NCBI GenBank assembly: GCA_964415445.1
Contig: CAYQAE010000052.1
Location: forward strand, 1-13,282
DNA length: 13,282 nt
Origin: CAYQAE01 sp964415445 [NCBI: uncultured archaeon]
GTDB taxonomy: Archaea > CAYQAE01
Direction: 5' to 3'
Shown: piece after piece, positions 5,740 to 12,296 of the stretch
Position numbering within the stretch: position 1 is the first letter of the stretch
Layout: every line of letters starts with the position of its first letter
Position numbers and translations under genes: made by a program
The notes under the pieces: model-generated
What the model saw: the letters and a program-made list of their open reading frames with translations, nothing else
Told to the model about the DNA's origin: nothing
The model's database searches: none

Positions 5740-6930
5740 CTAGAAAATCATTAAGTAGATGATTTCTTGTATTTTTTTAGGGATAACAAGTAGATAGTTA
5801 ATTTCAGGTGTGAATGGGATCCACCCTAATATGACGGTGAATATGCTCCATCCTAGTGCAAATTTGAACTCTTTTCTGTTTTCTATATCTTCTATATTTT
5901 TTGCGAGGTATGGCGTTAAAATAGGATATAGATATGTTGCGTGTCGTGGCCCCCAACTCTTACCTTCACTAGATATGTATGCAGATACGATCAGAGGTAC
6001 CAGTAGTAAAAGTAACAATAAATCTCTGTTTTTTGATCTAAACGCATAGACAAAAACAGGAGAAAAAATAACAATACCAATGAAAACTGCAGGAATACGT
6101 AATATATTCTCAATACCAAGTTCAGGTTTGTTTGAATATTTTACAGAATGCTGATATGGAAAGTCCCAAGGTTCACCAAACGTCCAAATATTGTAAGATG
6201 CAATCGCAACAATTGGGAGAATACTACCAAGAATTAAGAAGTACCTTTGATTGTTTTTTTGTGCTGTTATAAAAAATGCAAGGTATGCAACCAGTAATAT
6301 TGGTTCACAGAATACTGCTAGCCCAACAAAAAGCCCTAATAAAAAATATTTTGATTTTGTATGAGCATACATTGCACACGCAATAAAAAAAGCAGCGTAA
6401 ATATGAGATTGGAAAATAATGGCATTAATTGGAATCAATGAACCAAATGTGTAGGGAATTATTGCTTTGTAAGATGATTTTTCATCTACATAATGATTAC
6501 ACGTTAAAAAAACAATAACTATAGACAGAAGACCAAAAACCATCGACTGTAATAGTGCTATAAACTGAGGATTCACTGATATCTTTTGAGCGAGAATATA
6601 ACCTGGTACCAATATGAATGCGGGTAAAGGTGCTTTTGTTGAGATATATTGATCCTTATCCTCATTATATGCTAAATCAGTTTCATTCAATGCTTCAACG
6701 TAATATGTATCATTTTTGTTGATATAAGGCGTACCATCTTCGACAAGGTATTTTGTAATAGAATAACGAGAAAAATCATTGACACCGCCCAGATATGTCT
6801 TTTCATCTTCAGGAAATCTGTCTTCATCAATTGAAGGATGATCAGTACTAAATTTATACATCTTTACACCAAGTGCCAATGTATAAATTGCTGTTGTAAG
6901 TACCATGAAAATAAAAAAATGTTTTTTCAT
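5740..6930 (-). CDS. PMT-family (GT39-like) membrane glycosyltransferase
   Basis: A 396-residue polytopic protein with about 8-10 membrane segments, the first at residues 5-24. Family features of dolichyl-phosphate-mannose-type transferases are visible: an acidic first external loop with EDEKTY (residues 41-46), where the catalytic acid sits in GT-C enzymes; a STKAPLPAFILVPGY segment like the 'K.PL' loop; NIWTFGEPWDFPY; and WGPRHATYLYPILTPYL late in the sequence. Such enzymes move a sugar from a polyprenyl phosphate to protein or lipid on the outer face of the membrane. The sugar and acceptor are unknown. ATG 6930 starts a typical MKKHFF signal-anchor; a GTG at 6939 is in frame and overlaps the upstream frame's TAG by one base, giving three more residues. 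GTTTATTATC at about 6950-6960 could be a TATA box. It is shorter than many PMT proteins and lacks a large soluble C-terminal domain. Confidence 0.75.
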   Translation of the reverse strand: MKKHFFIFMVLTTAIYTLALGVKMYKFSTDHPSIDEDRFPEDEKTYLGGVNDFSRYSITKYLVEDGTPYINKNDTYYVEALNETDLAYNEDKDQYISTKAPLPAFILVPGYILAQKISVNPQFIALLQSMVFGLLSIVIVFLTCNHYVDEKSSYKAIIPYTFGSLIPINAIIFQSHIYAAFFIACAMYAHTKSKYFLLGLFVGLAVFCEPILLVAYLAFFITAQKNNQRYFLILGSILPIVAIASYNIWTFGEPWDFPYQHSVKYSNKPELGIENILRIPAVFIGIVIFSPVFVYAFRSKNRDLLLLLLLVPLIVSAYISSEGKSWGPRHATYLYPILTPYLAKNIEDIENRKEFKFALGWSIFTVILGWIPFTPEINYLLVIPKKIQEIIYLMIF

Positions 6931-6938
6931 AATAACCA

Positions 6939-7161
6939 CTATTTTGCTCGATAATAAACAACGACGGCATCTTGTCCTTTTATTTTAAAAGGTTTTTTCC
7001 TCTCGAAATGCTGTTTAACGTATGCTTCTACCTCTTGGTCTATGAGATTTTTTCGTGAACTCTGATACAGAAAATATATAACATTTTTCAGTTCTAATTC
7101 CGCTAGTTCTTAACTACTTGAAAATTTTAGGTTCTACATCCATCTTTATTGACTTTACCAT
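6939..7161 (-). pseudogene. Remnant of a small gene upstream of the glycosyltransferase
   Basis: On the minus strand ATG 7161 opens a 15-residue frame (MVKSIKMDVEPKIFK, stop 7114-7116). In another frame, from about 7109 to TAG 6939-6941, the DNA reads ELAELELKNVIYFLYQSS, then a charged stretch with VEAYVKQHFERKKPFKIKG and an end in VVVYYRAK. Joined by a small indel these would make a protein of about 75 residues, or the tail of a longer one. The TAG overlaps the glycosyltransferase's possible GTG start by one base, which suggests that the two once formed a translationally coupled operon. The protein is not recognised. Confidence 0.35.
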
Positions 7162-7170
7162 TACAAACAC

Positions 7171-7311
7171 CTAAACAAAATCATATGATATCTTTAGAAG
7201 GTCTTTATTGATAAATATTCTACTGATAAAATCTTTTTACACCTTATCATTATTTTTATGTAATATTTCTACCCCTCAACCTACTCTCTTTTCTACCCCC
7301 TCGACATTGTC
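7171..7311 (-). pseudogene. Third, heavily decayed remnant of the AlbA_2-family regulator
   Basis: Read minus from 7311 the frame gives DNVEGVEKRVG, a TGA, GVEILHKNNDKV, a TAA, then a lysine- and isoleucine-rich stretch to TAG 7171-7173. The GVEK-type linker and its DNA (three 12-base units at 7268-7303) match the linker of the truncated regulator at 5355-5729. The HTH beyond it is no longer recognisable. The call rests on the linker alone. Confidence 0.45.
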
Positions 7312-7320
7312 TTTCAAAAT

Positions 7321-7551
7321 TTTGATTCGGATGATCCTTATTCTGAATGTGGAGCAACTTATGCAAATAATTATATAATAAGCAGTAAAAAGTCAGTATC
7401 TATTGAAAATGTAACATCAAATGATGATAAAACTAAAGATTCTAAATTTTTAGGAATATGCGGACCTACTATATTAATTGGACTGATATTTATACCAATT
7501 GCAGTGCTATATTTAGGAAGAAATTATGAATTTATCATTCTATGGATCTAA
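7321..7551 (+). pseudogene. C-terminal tail of a surface protein with a CGP-CTERM-like anchor
   Basis: An open frame without a start codon, from about 7315 to TAA 7549-7551. It reads FDSDDPYSECGATYANNY, then a serine/asparagine/lysine-rich stretch (with sites such as NVT), then GICGPTILIGLIFIPIAVLY, LGRN and a short extra tail. The Cys-Gly-Pro followed by one hydrophobic helix and a basic residue resembles CGP-CTERM sorting signals, known from Thermococcales surface proteins, where the protein is thought to be cut and anchored at that site. Here about ten residues follow the basic end, which is unusual, and the main body of the protein is gone: upstream DNA belongs to the decayed regulator on the other strand. 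Confidence 0.45.
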
Positions 7552-7617
7552 AAGAATTATATAATATTTTTATTTTATAAGTAAATTTTTTATGTATAGG
7601 TATTTAATAAGCACATT

Positions 7618-8076
7618 ATGGGAAAATTAAAAGTTATTATGGTGTTAGTTTCTTTATTTTCATTATCTTTGGCTATCTCTGCTGCTTTTTTAATCAATGG
7701 TATTATGAAAGATGATGCAATAGATGTTGGTAATCCTGAACCTGAGCTAGAATCTACAAGAGTTACAAAAATCACAATTTCAGTAAAAATTCCAAATGAA
7801 GGATTCTATCCAGTATCTCCAAAAATAAAGCTAAAAATCTACAAATCAGGAGAAGATGAATTAGTAGGTAGTGCAGAAGAAAAATTTACAATAAGTGGAC
7901 GTTCAGAAAAAGAAGTTAACTTTGAAATATCAATAGAAGATAGTTTTCAAACAGAGATGGCAACATATGATGGACAATTGGATCTTAATATAAAAATTGA
8001 AGGTAGATTTGCGTGGATTATACCAATTCCTGCCCAAGAAGTTGAAAAAACAGTAGATTATAATGGGCCTTTGTAA
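7618..8076 (+). CDS. Membrane-anchored LEA14/WHy-like protein
   Basis: A 152-residue protein with one N-terminal membrane helix (about residues 5-28) and an external domain of alternating strands: TRVTKITISVKIPNEGFYPV, PKIKLKIYKS, then a glycine/serine turn, KEVNFEISIEDS and QLDLNIKIEGR. The 'NEGFYPV' turn followed by an amphipathic strand pair, with valine/isoleucine at alternate positions, resembles the LEA14/WHy fold seen in archaeal membrane-linked stress proteins. I infer this from pattern only. A TATA-like TTTTTATGTATA at 7586-7597 lies about 26 bases before ATG 7618, consistent with a leaderless mRNA. The gene ends 8 bases before the convergent seven-helix gene, so the two transcripts must overlap or stop very close together. 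An ORF on the opposite strand (7590-7775) is chance. Confidence 0.6.
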   Translation: MGKLKVIMVLVSLFSLSLAISAAFLINGIMKDDAIDVGNPEPELESTRVTKITISVKIPNEGFYPVSPKIKLKIYKSGEDELVGSAEEKFTISGRSEKEVNFEISIEDSFQTEMATYDGQLDLNIKIEGRFAWIIPIPAQEVEKTVDYNGPL

Positions 8077-8084
8077 GTTAAAAA

Positions 8085-8779
8085 TTAAACCGCTTCAACC
8101 ATTTTTGCAAGTTTGTAAAAACCAAAAATAAAGAATATACCTAATAATGCAATAAATAATGTTCTAAAATAACCAAAAATTTCAAAACCAATATCCTTAA
8201 AGTGAGTTAGCACACTTTGGGTTAATGCACATATTATTCCAAAAAAGAGATAACTCCAAGTTTTATTTATATTTTTAATTTCTTTATAAAAAGGATAATA
8301 TACAAAAAGAGTTATAGTCCAAATTATTGTTTCTATTGCATAAAACATAGGTCCAAAAATATTGACAACATAAAATTCAAATAAAAGGACAAAAAAGGTA
8401 CAAAAACTGCTCAAAATAAATAAAAGATAGCCAATTTCAGTCATTTTTATCTTTTTTTGATCTAAATCATACGTATGAAGTTCTGAACTTATGTAAAGTA
8501 TTCCAATAGGTAAATAAAAATATCCTATTGTTGAGAATGAAAAAGAAAATAATTGAATAATCTCATTTGAATTAGAAGAAGCCAAATAATCATCACCAGC
8601 CACAAGACTACCTATCAATGCAACGAAAGAGGCCATAAATATAAAAAAAGTAGCAATAGCCCAACATCTATATGCATAAGATCCCCCAGTAGTACTTCTG
8701 TAGATACGTAAATTAAAATAAAAAAAGTAATAAGGCATATAATTAAGTTTGTAATTACATAAGTACTATTAATTGCCAT
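8085..8779 (-). CDS. Seven-helix membrane protein, GYFYLPI/KLAKMVE family, apparently frameshifted near its start
   Basis: The long frame (ending 8085, open from 8738) carries GYFYLPIGILYISSEL, a W/Y-rich fifth helix (IIWTITLFVYYPFYKEI) and the tail FGFYKLAKMVEAV, matching the paralogs at 11512-12222 and 12297-12998. Its apparent start (MPYYFFYF) does not match them. In another frame ATG 8779 gives MAINSTYVITNLIICLITFF, which aligns with MAIDTSYVLSYSVLA of the 12297 gene, and a TATA box (8802-8809) lies 26-27 bases before ATG 8779. The two frames meet around 8700-8735; one extra T in the T7 run (minus strand, 8720-8726) would join them and give about 230 residues, matching the 233 and 236 of the paralogs. 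So this is either a recent frameshift or a sequencing error. No soluble domain; function unknown. Confidence 0.7.
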
Positions 8780-8801
8780 ATCCAAGCATCTCAATATGAT
8801 A

Positions 8802-8809
8802 ATATAATA
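8802..8809 (-). promoter_or_regulatory. TATA box supporting ATG 8779 as the true start
   Basis: Minus strand TATTATAT, centred about 26-27 bases before ATG 8779. It supports that ATG rather than the later start suggested by the open frame, and so supports the frameshift interpretation. Confidence 0.55.
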
Positions 8810-8871
8810 AAACTCACATAAACTTTTTCAAAAAGAAATCTATCTACTTTTGTTCAATATAATTTCAAAAT

Positions 8872-8879
8872 TTATATAA
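8872..8879 (+). promoter_or_regulatory. TATA box of the seven-helix gene at 8904
   Basis: TTATATAA lies in a canonical AAATTTATATAAA context, centred about 28 bases before ATG 8904, with no Shine-Dalgarno sequence. With the box at 8802-8809 on the other strand it makes a 124-base divergent promoter region (8780-8903). Confidence 0.7.
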
Positions 8880-8903
8880 ACTAATATACAATATATTTAC
8901 TTT

Positions 8904-9665
8904 ATGGAGATTACTATTTATTTATCTGCTATCAAAGTTATTACAAGTTTTTTTATTGCATTATTTTTTGGTGTGATTGCCTACGACAGTATACGAGCAA
9001 AAAAGTTTGTAGATGAAATTGGAACAGCTCATTTTTCAAAATCTTTTTTGTATCAATCATTTGTATTTTTCATCTGCTTTGGAATTTGGATTTTGTTTGG
9101 AATTTTTTTCTTTACTTTCTCATATGAAAAACTCAACTTCCAAATTTTGGATATTATCTCTATTTTAGGTGGCATTGCTCTAATATTTCTTTTTTTCACA
9201 ACAAATGAACTAATAGAAGAATTTCATAAAACAATAGAAGATAAATATAAGTTTATCACTATTTTTTTATTCATAGGTGTATTTATATCAAGTGCTATAA
9301 CATTAATATTAAGTTATTTTGATTATTTTCCTTTTTTGATGTCATTTATTAGTTCGTTTTTCTATATCTCATATATAAGCATGCTTTTTATGAGACTACG
9401 CCATTACATAACCGTAATTCGAGAAGGCGCGTTTGGTGAATCTATGCATTATTCATCCTTTGGTTATCTTTTTATTGTAATAACTAGTGTTACTGATTTT
9501 AGATTACTATACTATCTTTTAGAAAAAAATAATTCACTCTCAGATGTAAATAGCCTTTTGCTATTATTATCAACTTCAGTTTCGGTGTTGTTGATGTTTA
9601 TGGTATATTTAATATATCATGCCTTTCAGAAATTAATTGTAAATTTAAGATCAATTTATTCATAA
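8904..9665 (+). CDS. Seven-helix membrane protein, unknown family
   Basis: A 253-residue protein that is almost entirely hydrophobic, with about seven predicted helices (roughly 10-28, 47-70, 77-103, 118-137, 141-162, 183-205 and 216-243). The loop after the first helix is basic (RAKKFVDEIG), which by the positive-inside rule puts that loop in the cytoplasm and the N-terminus outside. Loop features include LRHYITVIREGAFGE between helices 5 and 6 and a basic C-terminus (KLIVNLRSIYS). There is no soluble domain. It shares size and layout with the neighbouring membrane proteins, but I see no GYFYLPI or KLAKMVE motif, so it belongs to a different family. It has the clearest TATA box in the window (8872-8879) and ends 4 bases before the convergent gene at 9670. 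Confidence 0.7.
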   Translation: MEITIYLSAIKVITSFFIALFFGVIAYDSIRAKKFVDEIGTAHFSKSFLYQSFVFFICFGIWILFGIFFFTFSYEKLNFQILDIISILGGIALIFLFFTTNELIEEFHKTIEDKYKFITIFLFIGVFISSAITLILSYFDYFPFLMSFISSFFYISYISMLFMRLRHYITVIREGAFGESMHYSSFGYLFIVITSVTDFRLLYYLLEKNNSLSDVNSLLLLLSTSVSVLLMFMVYLIYHAFQKLIVNLRSIYS

Positions 9666-9669
9666 ATGT

Positions 9670-10446
9670 TTATATTTTTTTCATATATGATATAAGTGCT
9701 TCTTGTTCAAATAGGGCATTGGTAGTTGTTTTAGCATACATATAAAGGAAATATACAACAGCTCCAAAAACAATCCAAGGAATTATAGACGCTATAACAC
9801 TAACTAAAATAGTAATAGCTATGATAAATATAAAATAACCTATAAAAAGAGTTCCAGTATACATCCCAAGTGCTAAAGCTTCTTTTTTTGCAATACCTTC
9901 TGAATGTTTATATTTTCCAACCATAATTATTGAAAATAAAGCACAAAACACACACACTGCTCCAAAAAACAATAATCCAGTTACTTGATATACCTCTACA
10001 CCTGATTTATAATCGGTCCCTACTTTTGTTTTAGAATATGTTAAGATTGAAATAATTGTATAAGCTAGCCAATATGAAAAAGTGCCATAGAAATACTTTA
10101 TATCAAAAGTAATAGTACTTATTACTCCAGATAATCCTACAATCTGAAGCAAGCCAGCAGCACTTGCAATTACAAAAAAAATACTTCCAATTTTTGAGGA
10201 TTCACTAAATGAAGTATAATAAAATAAGATAAAAGCAGCAAAACATGATAAAAAAGCTCCAAAAAGAGAGATTAAAATAAAAAGATTTGATCTAGCAATT
10301 GTTTTAATCCTCAAAGGTGCATCAAGTTTTGAAGAGGCAGGATAGAGAGCTAAATATTTTTTTAACACCAAAATGAAAATATAGAAGATAGGAATACCAA
10401 CCATTAAAGTTGAACCAATACGAACATATTCTAAAAATGAAACCAT
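9670..10446 (-). CDS. Seven-helix membrane protein, unknown family
   Basis: A 258-residue hydrophobic protein. Helices are predicted near 13-30, 52-76, 84-108, 118-137, 152-173, 194-217 and 219-236. Loops are short apart from a basic first loop (LKKYLALYPASSKLDAPLR), which points to an outside N-terminus, and a hydrophilic C-terminal tail (AKTTTNALFEQEALISYMKK). I recognise no family. ATG 10446 is preferred; a TTG at 10455 is also in frame. A GAGGT sequence (about 10459-10463 on the minus strand) lies 12 bases before the ATG and 3 before the TTG, and TATA-like TTATAG is at 10475-10480. The gene follows the 10511 gene after a short gap on the same strand, so they may share a transcript. Confidence 0.7.
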   Translation of the reverse strand: MVSFLEYVRIGSTLMVGIPIFYIFILVLKKYLALYPASSKLDAPLRIKTIARSNLFILISLFGAFLSCFAAFILFYYTSFSESSKIGSIFFVIASAAGLLQIVGLSGVISTITFDIKYFYGTFSYWLAYTIISILTYSKTKVGTDYKSGVEVYQVTGLLFFGAVCVFCALFSIIMVGKYKHSEGIAKKEALALGMYTGTLFIGYFIFIIAITILVSVIASIIPWIVFGAVVYFLYMYAKTTTNALFEQEALISYMKKI

Positions 10447-10510
10447 ATCTATCAAATTACCTCTGATAATAAAACTATAATACTTTTTTAGAAAAATTAT
10501 AATTTTTTAT

Positions 10511-11239
10511 CTAAAGTAATTTTCTAAATAGATGAATACTTCTGAAGCATACAAACCCTAAAATAAATGCCACAGATGCACCTAAAATAGCTGTGATATT
10601 TCTTACATAGGATAAATCTGTGAATGTTATATTCTCAAATTGTATAGTAAGTAATGCTTGATTTATAATAATAGCTGCCACACCCAAAAGAGCAACTGTT
10701 ATTACATAAATTAGCATAATATTAGAAAACATTCCTCCAAATGATTTTTGATATTTTATAAGCAAAAAAAGAACAGAAAGAAACATACTAATCCATACCA
10801 TTCCACTGACCATTTCTGCTCTCTCAAGAACATTTTCTGATACAAATGGCCATATCATAAACACCATAGAATCCAATGTGATGACACCAATCATGAGACC
10901 AAATACAATCTTTCGAAATTTTTCATCTCGCACAAATCCAGTACCAAATTTTTGTGCTGTTATTTCACTAGCTTTTATAAAAGATAACATCGCTAAAACT
11001 CCAGATATGGCAACAGGAAAACCAAAAATAATATTTTCAAAATCAGAAAGCGGTGGAAAAACTATGAATCGAAATAATATAAATAAAATTGCAATTTCAA
11101 AAAATATAATCCCTAAGATATTAAATCGAAAAATGTGTTTGTCTAATACAATGAATTCATAAATTGTCCACATAAGTAATGCAGCTGCAAATAAAATAGT
11201 AATAATAAATACTGCCAAAAAAACTGTATGAAGATCCAT
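10511..11239 (-). CDS. Seven-helix membrane protein, unknown family
   Basis: A 242-residue hydrophobic protein. Seven helices are predicted, near 7-31, 38-61, 69-90, 109-130, 140-160, 166-190 and 207-230. The longest loop, between helices 3 and 4, is polar (KASEITAQKFGTGFVRDEKF), and the C-terminus is basic (FRSIHLFRKLL), so N-out/C-in is likely. It resembles its neighbours in size and architecture but lacks their motifs. A TATA-like TTTATTTA (minus, 11258-11265) is about 26-27 bases before ATG 11239, consistent with a leaderless mRNA. Between its stop and the 9670 gene's start are about 64 bases. It looks intact; function unknown. Confidence 0.7.
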   Translation of the reverse strand: MDLHTVFLAVFIITILFAAALLMWTIYEFIVLDKHIFRFNILGIIFFEIAILFILFRFIVFPPLSDFENIIFGFPVAISGVLAMLSFIKASEITAQKFGTGFVRDEKFRKIVFGLMIGVITLDSMVFMIWPFVSENVLERAEMVSGMVWISMFLSVLFLLIKYQKSFGGMFSNIMLIYVITVALLGVAAIIINQALLTIQFENITFTDLSYVRNITAILGASVAFILGFVCFRSIHLFRKLL

Positions 11240-11257
11240 AATCTAAACATTATTCCT

Positions 11258-11265
11258 AAATAAAT
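11258..11265 (-). promoter_or_regulatory. TATA box of the gene at 10511-11239
   Basis: Minus strand TTTATTTA within an A/T-rich run, centred 26-27 bases before ATG 11239. Composition makes chance matches likely, so the spacing is the main support. Confidence 0.45.
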
Positions 11266-11326
11266 AAAAAACTATGTAGAACTTCAATTATATTACAAAT
11301 TATAATTAATGATTCAAAATTGAAAG

Positions 11327-11496
11327 GATTATAAATAAGAAAATTGTATATGCTTTAAAATTACTAAAATTTTAATTTATAATTCTATCATACTTGAAAA
11401 AACAAATCACGCTCATATTTCTTTGAGAATATTAGATAATATTATTGTCTATACTGGTTTCAAAATTTGAACCTTTTTAATCTTTTTTTCTTTTCT
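11327..11496 (+). other. Intergenic region with a TATA-like box and a hairpin plus T tract, possible small RNA
   Basis: The gap 11240-11511 holds no protein-coding frame. On the plus strand GATTATAAATAAG (11328-11340) resembles a TATA box. About 120 bases later GGTTTCAAAATTTGAACC (11456-11473) can fold into a short bulged hairpin, followed at once by T-rich sequence to 11496. Together they could define a short transcript of about 110-130 bases. In so A/T-rich a region this may be chance; no known RNA family is recognised. Confidence 0.2.
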
Positions 11497-11511
11497 ATTA
11501 TTAAAACATTT

Positions 11512-12222
11512 TTAAAATACTTCTACCATCTTAGCAAGCTTAAAAAATCCAAAGATAAATCCTATTGCCATGAAAAATCTTGTTATTAGCACAAATAAAT
11601 ATAAATCAATTGGTTCTAATATAAAATCAAAAAATAAGAATATACTACTTAGAAAACCAGTGATAATTGCAATATAGAGATATTGCCAACAAGAATTTTT
11701 TGTAATTTCAATAAAATTACGATAAACTGATTTATAATAATATATTGTAAATACCCAAAGGATTAATGAAACAAATACCATAATAGAAGCACTGAATCTT
11801 CGTGTTGCATAAAATGGGATTATTGCTGCAAGAATAATAAATAAAGGAGTTATAGATGCAAAAAATATTTTTTGAACTTTTTTGATTAATTTCTGATCTA
11901 CATCCCCTATTCCCATATCCTTTGACATATATAGCACTGCAATTGGTAAGTAAAAATATCCAAAAATTGTAAATACATCTGAAATTAATTTTTGGATTTC
12001 ATTTACATCTTTAGAAGAATATTCATCTAAACCAAATCCAATTCCACCAATTAAATGAATAGATGAAGAAATTAATTGAAGTAAAAGTGCAATTGAGAGA
12101 TATTTGTATCCTTCTGTTGCGCCCTCTGTTTTTTTATAGATGGAATATGATATATAAAAAATAATAAATGATATTACCCACACAATTGCCATCGATATGA
12201 CATAGGAAAAATCAATACTCAT
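11512..12222 (-). CDS. Seven-helix membrane protein, GYFYLPI/KLAKMVE family
   Basis: A 236-residue hydrophobic protein starting MSIDFSYVISMAIVW. Helices are predicted near 7-27, 40-62, 84-100, 118-138, 145-164, 180-200 and 206-228. Shared with the paralogs at 8085 and 12297: the 'M(A/S)I(D/N)..YV' start, a basic first loop (YKKTEGATEGYK), GYFYLPIAVLYMSKDMG with a following DVDQKLIKK, a fifth helix ending W..TIYYYK, and the terminal FGFFKLAKMVEVF. The basic first and last loops suggest N-out/C-in, as in seven-helix receptors. There is no attached kinase or other output domain. The gene reads away from its paralog at 12297 across a 74-base gap; a TATTTAAAG-type box (about 12247-12253) is 27-28 bases before its ATG. 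Role unknown. Confidence 0.75.
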   Translation of the reverse strand: MSIDFSYVISMAIVWVISFIIFYISYSIYKKTEGATEGYKYLSIALLLQLISSSIHLIGGIGFGLDEYSSKDVNEIQKLISDVFTIFGYFYLPIAVLYMSKDMGIGDVDQKLIKKVQKIFFASITPLFIILAAIIPFYATRRFSASIMVFVSLILWVFTIYYYKSVYRNFIEITKNSCWQYLYIAIITGFLSSIFLFFDFILEPIDLYLFVLITRFFMAIGFIFGFFKLAKMVEVF

Positions 12223-12296
12223 ATTTCAAATATATGATACAAATACTTTAAATATTATAAAAAATTATAAAGAGTTTTATTATATAATGCCATATT
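12223..12296. promoter_or_regulatory. Divergent promoter between two paralogous seven-helix genes
   Basis: A 74-base gap separates the start codons of two paralogs reading outwards. For the minus gene, TTTAAAG around 12247-12253 lies 27-28 bases before ATG 12222. For the plus gene, TTATAAA at 12265-12271 lies about 29 bases before ATG 12297. Neither ATG has a Shine-Dalgarno sequence. The boxes are only about 15 bases apart, so both promoters could be controlled by one factor bound between them. Confidence 0.5.

Noticed and set aside
5810-6049. Plus-strand frame opposite the glycosyltransferase C-terminus
   Set aside because: The transferase motifs (WGPRHATYLYP) are on the other strand at this place; the plus frame is a shadow.
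10878-11162. Plus-strand frame opposite the seven-helix gene at 10511
   Set aside because: Asparagine/isoleucine/methionine-rich reverse reading of hydrophobic helices, with no start context.
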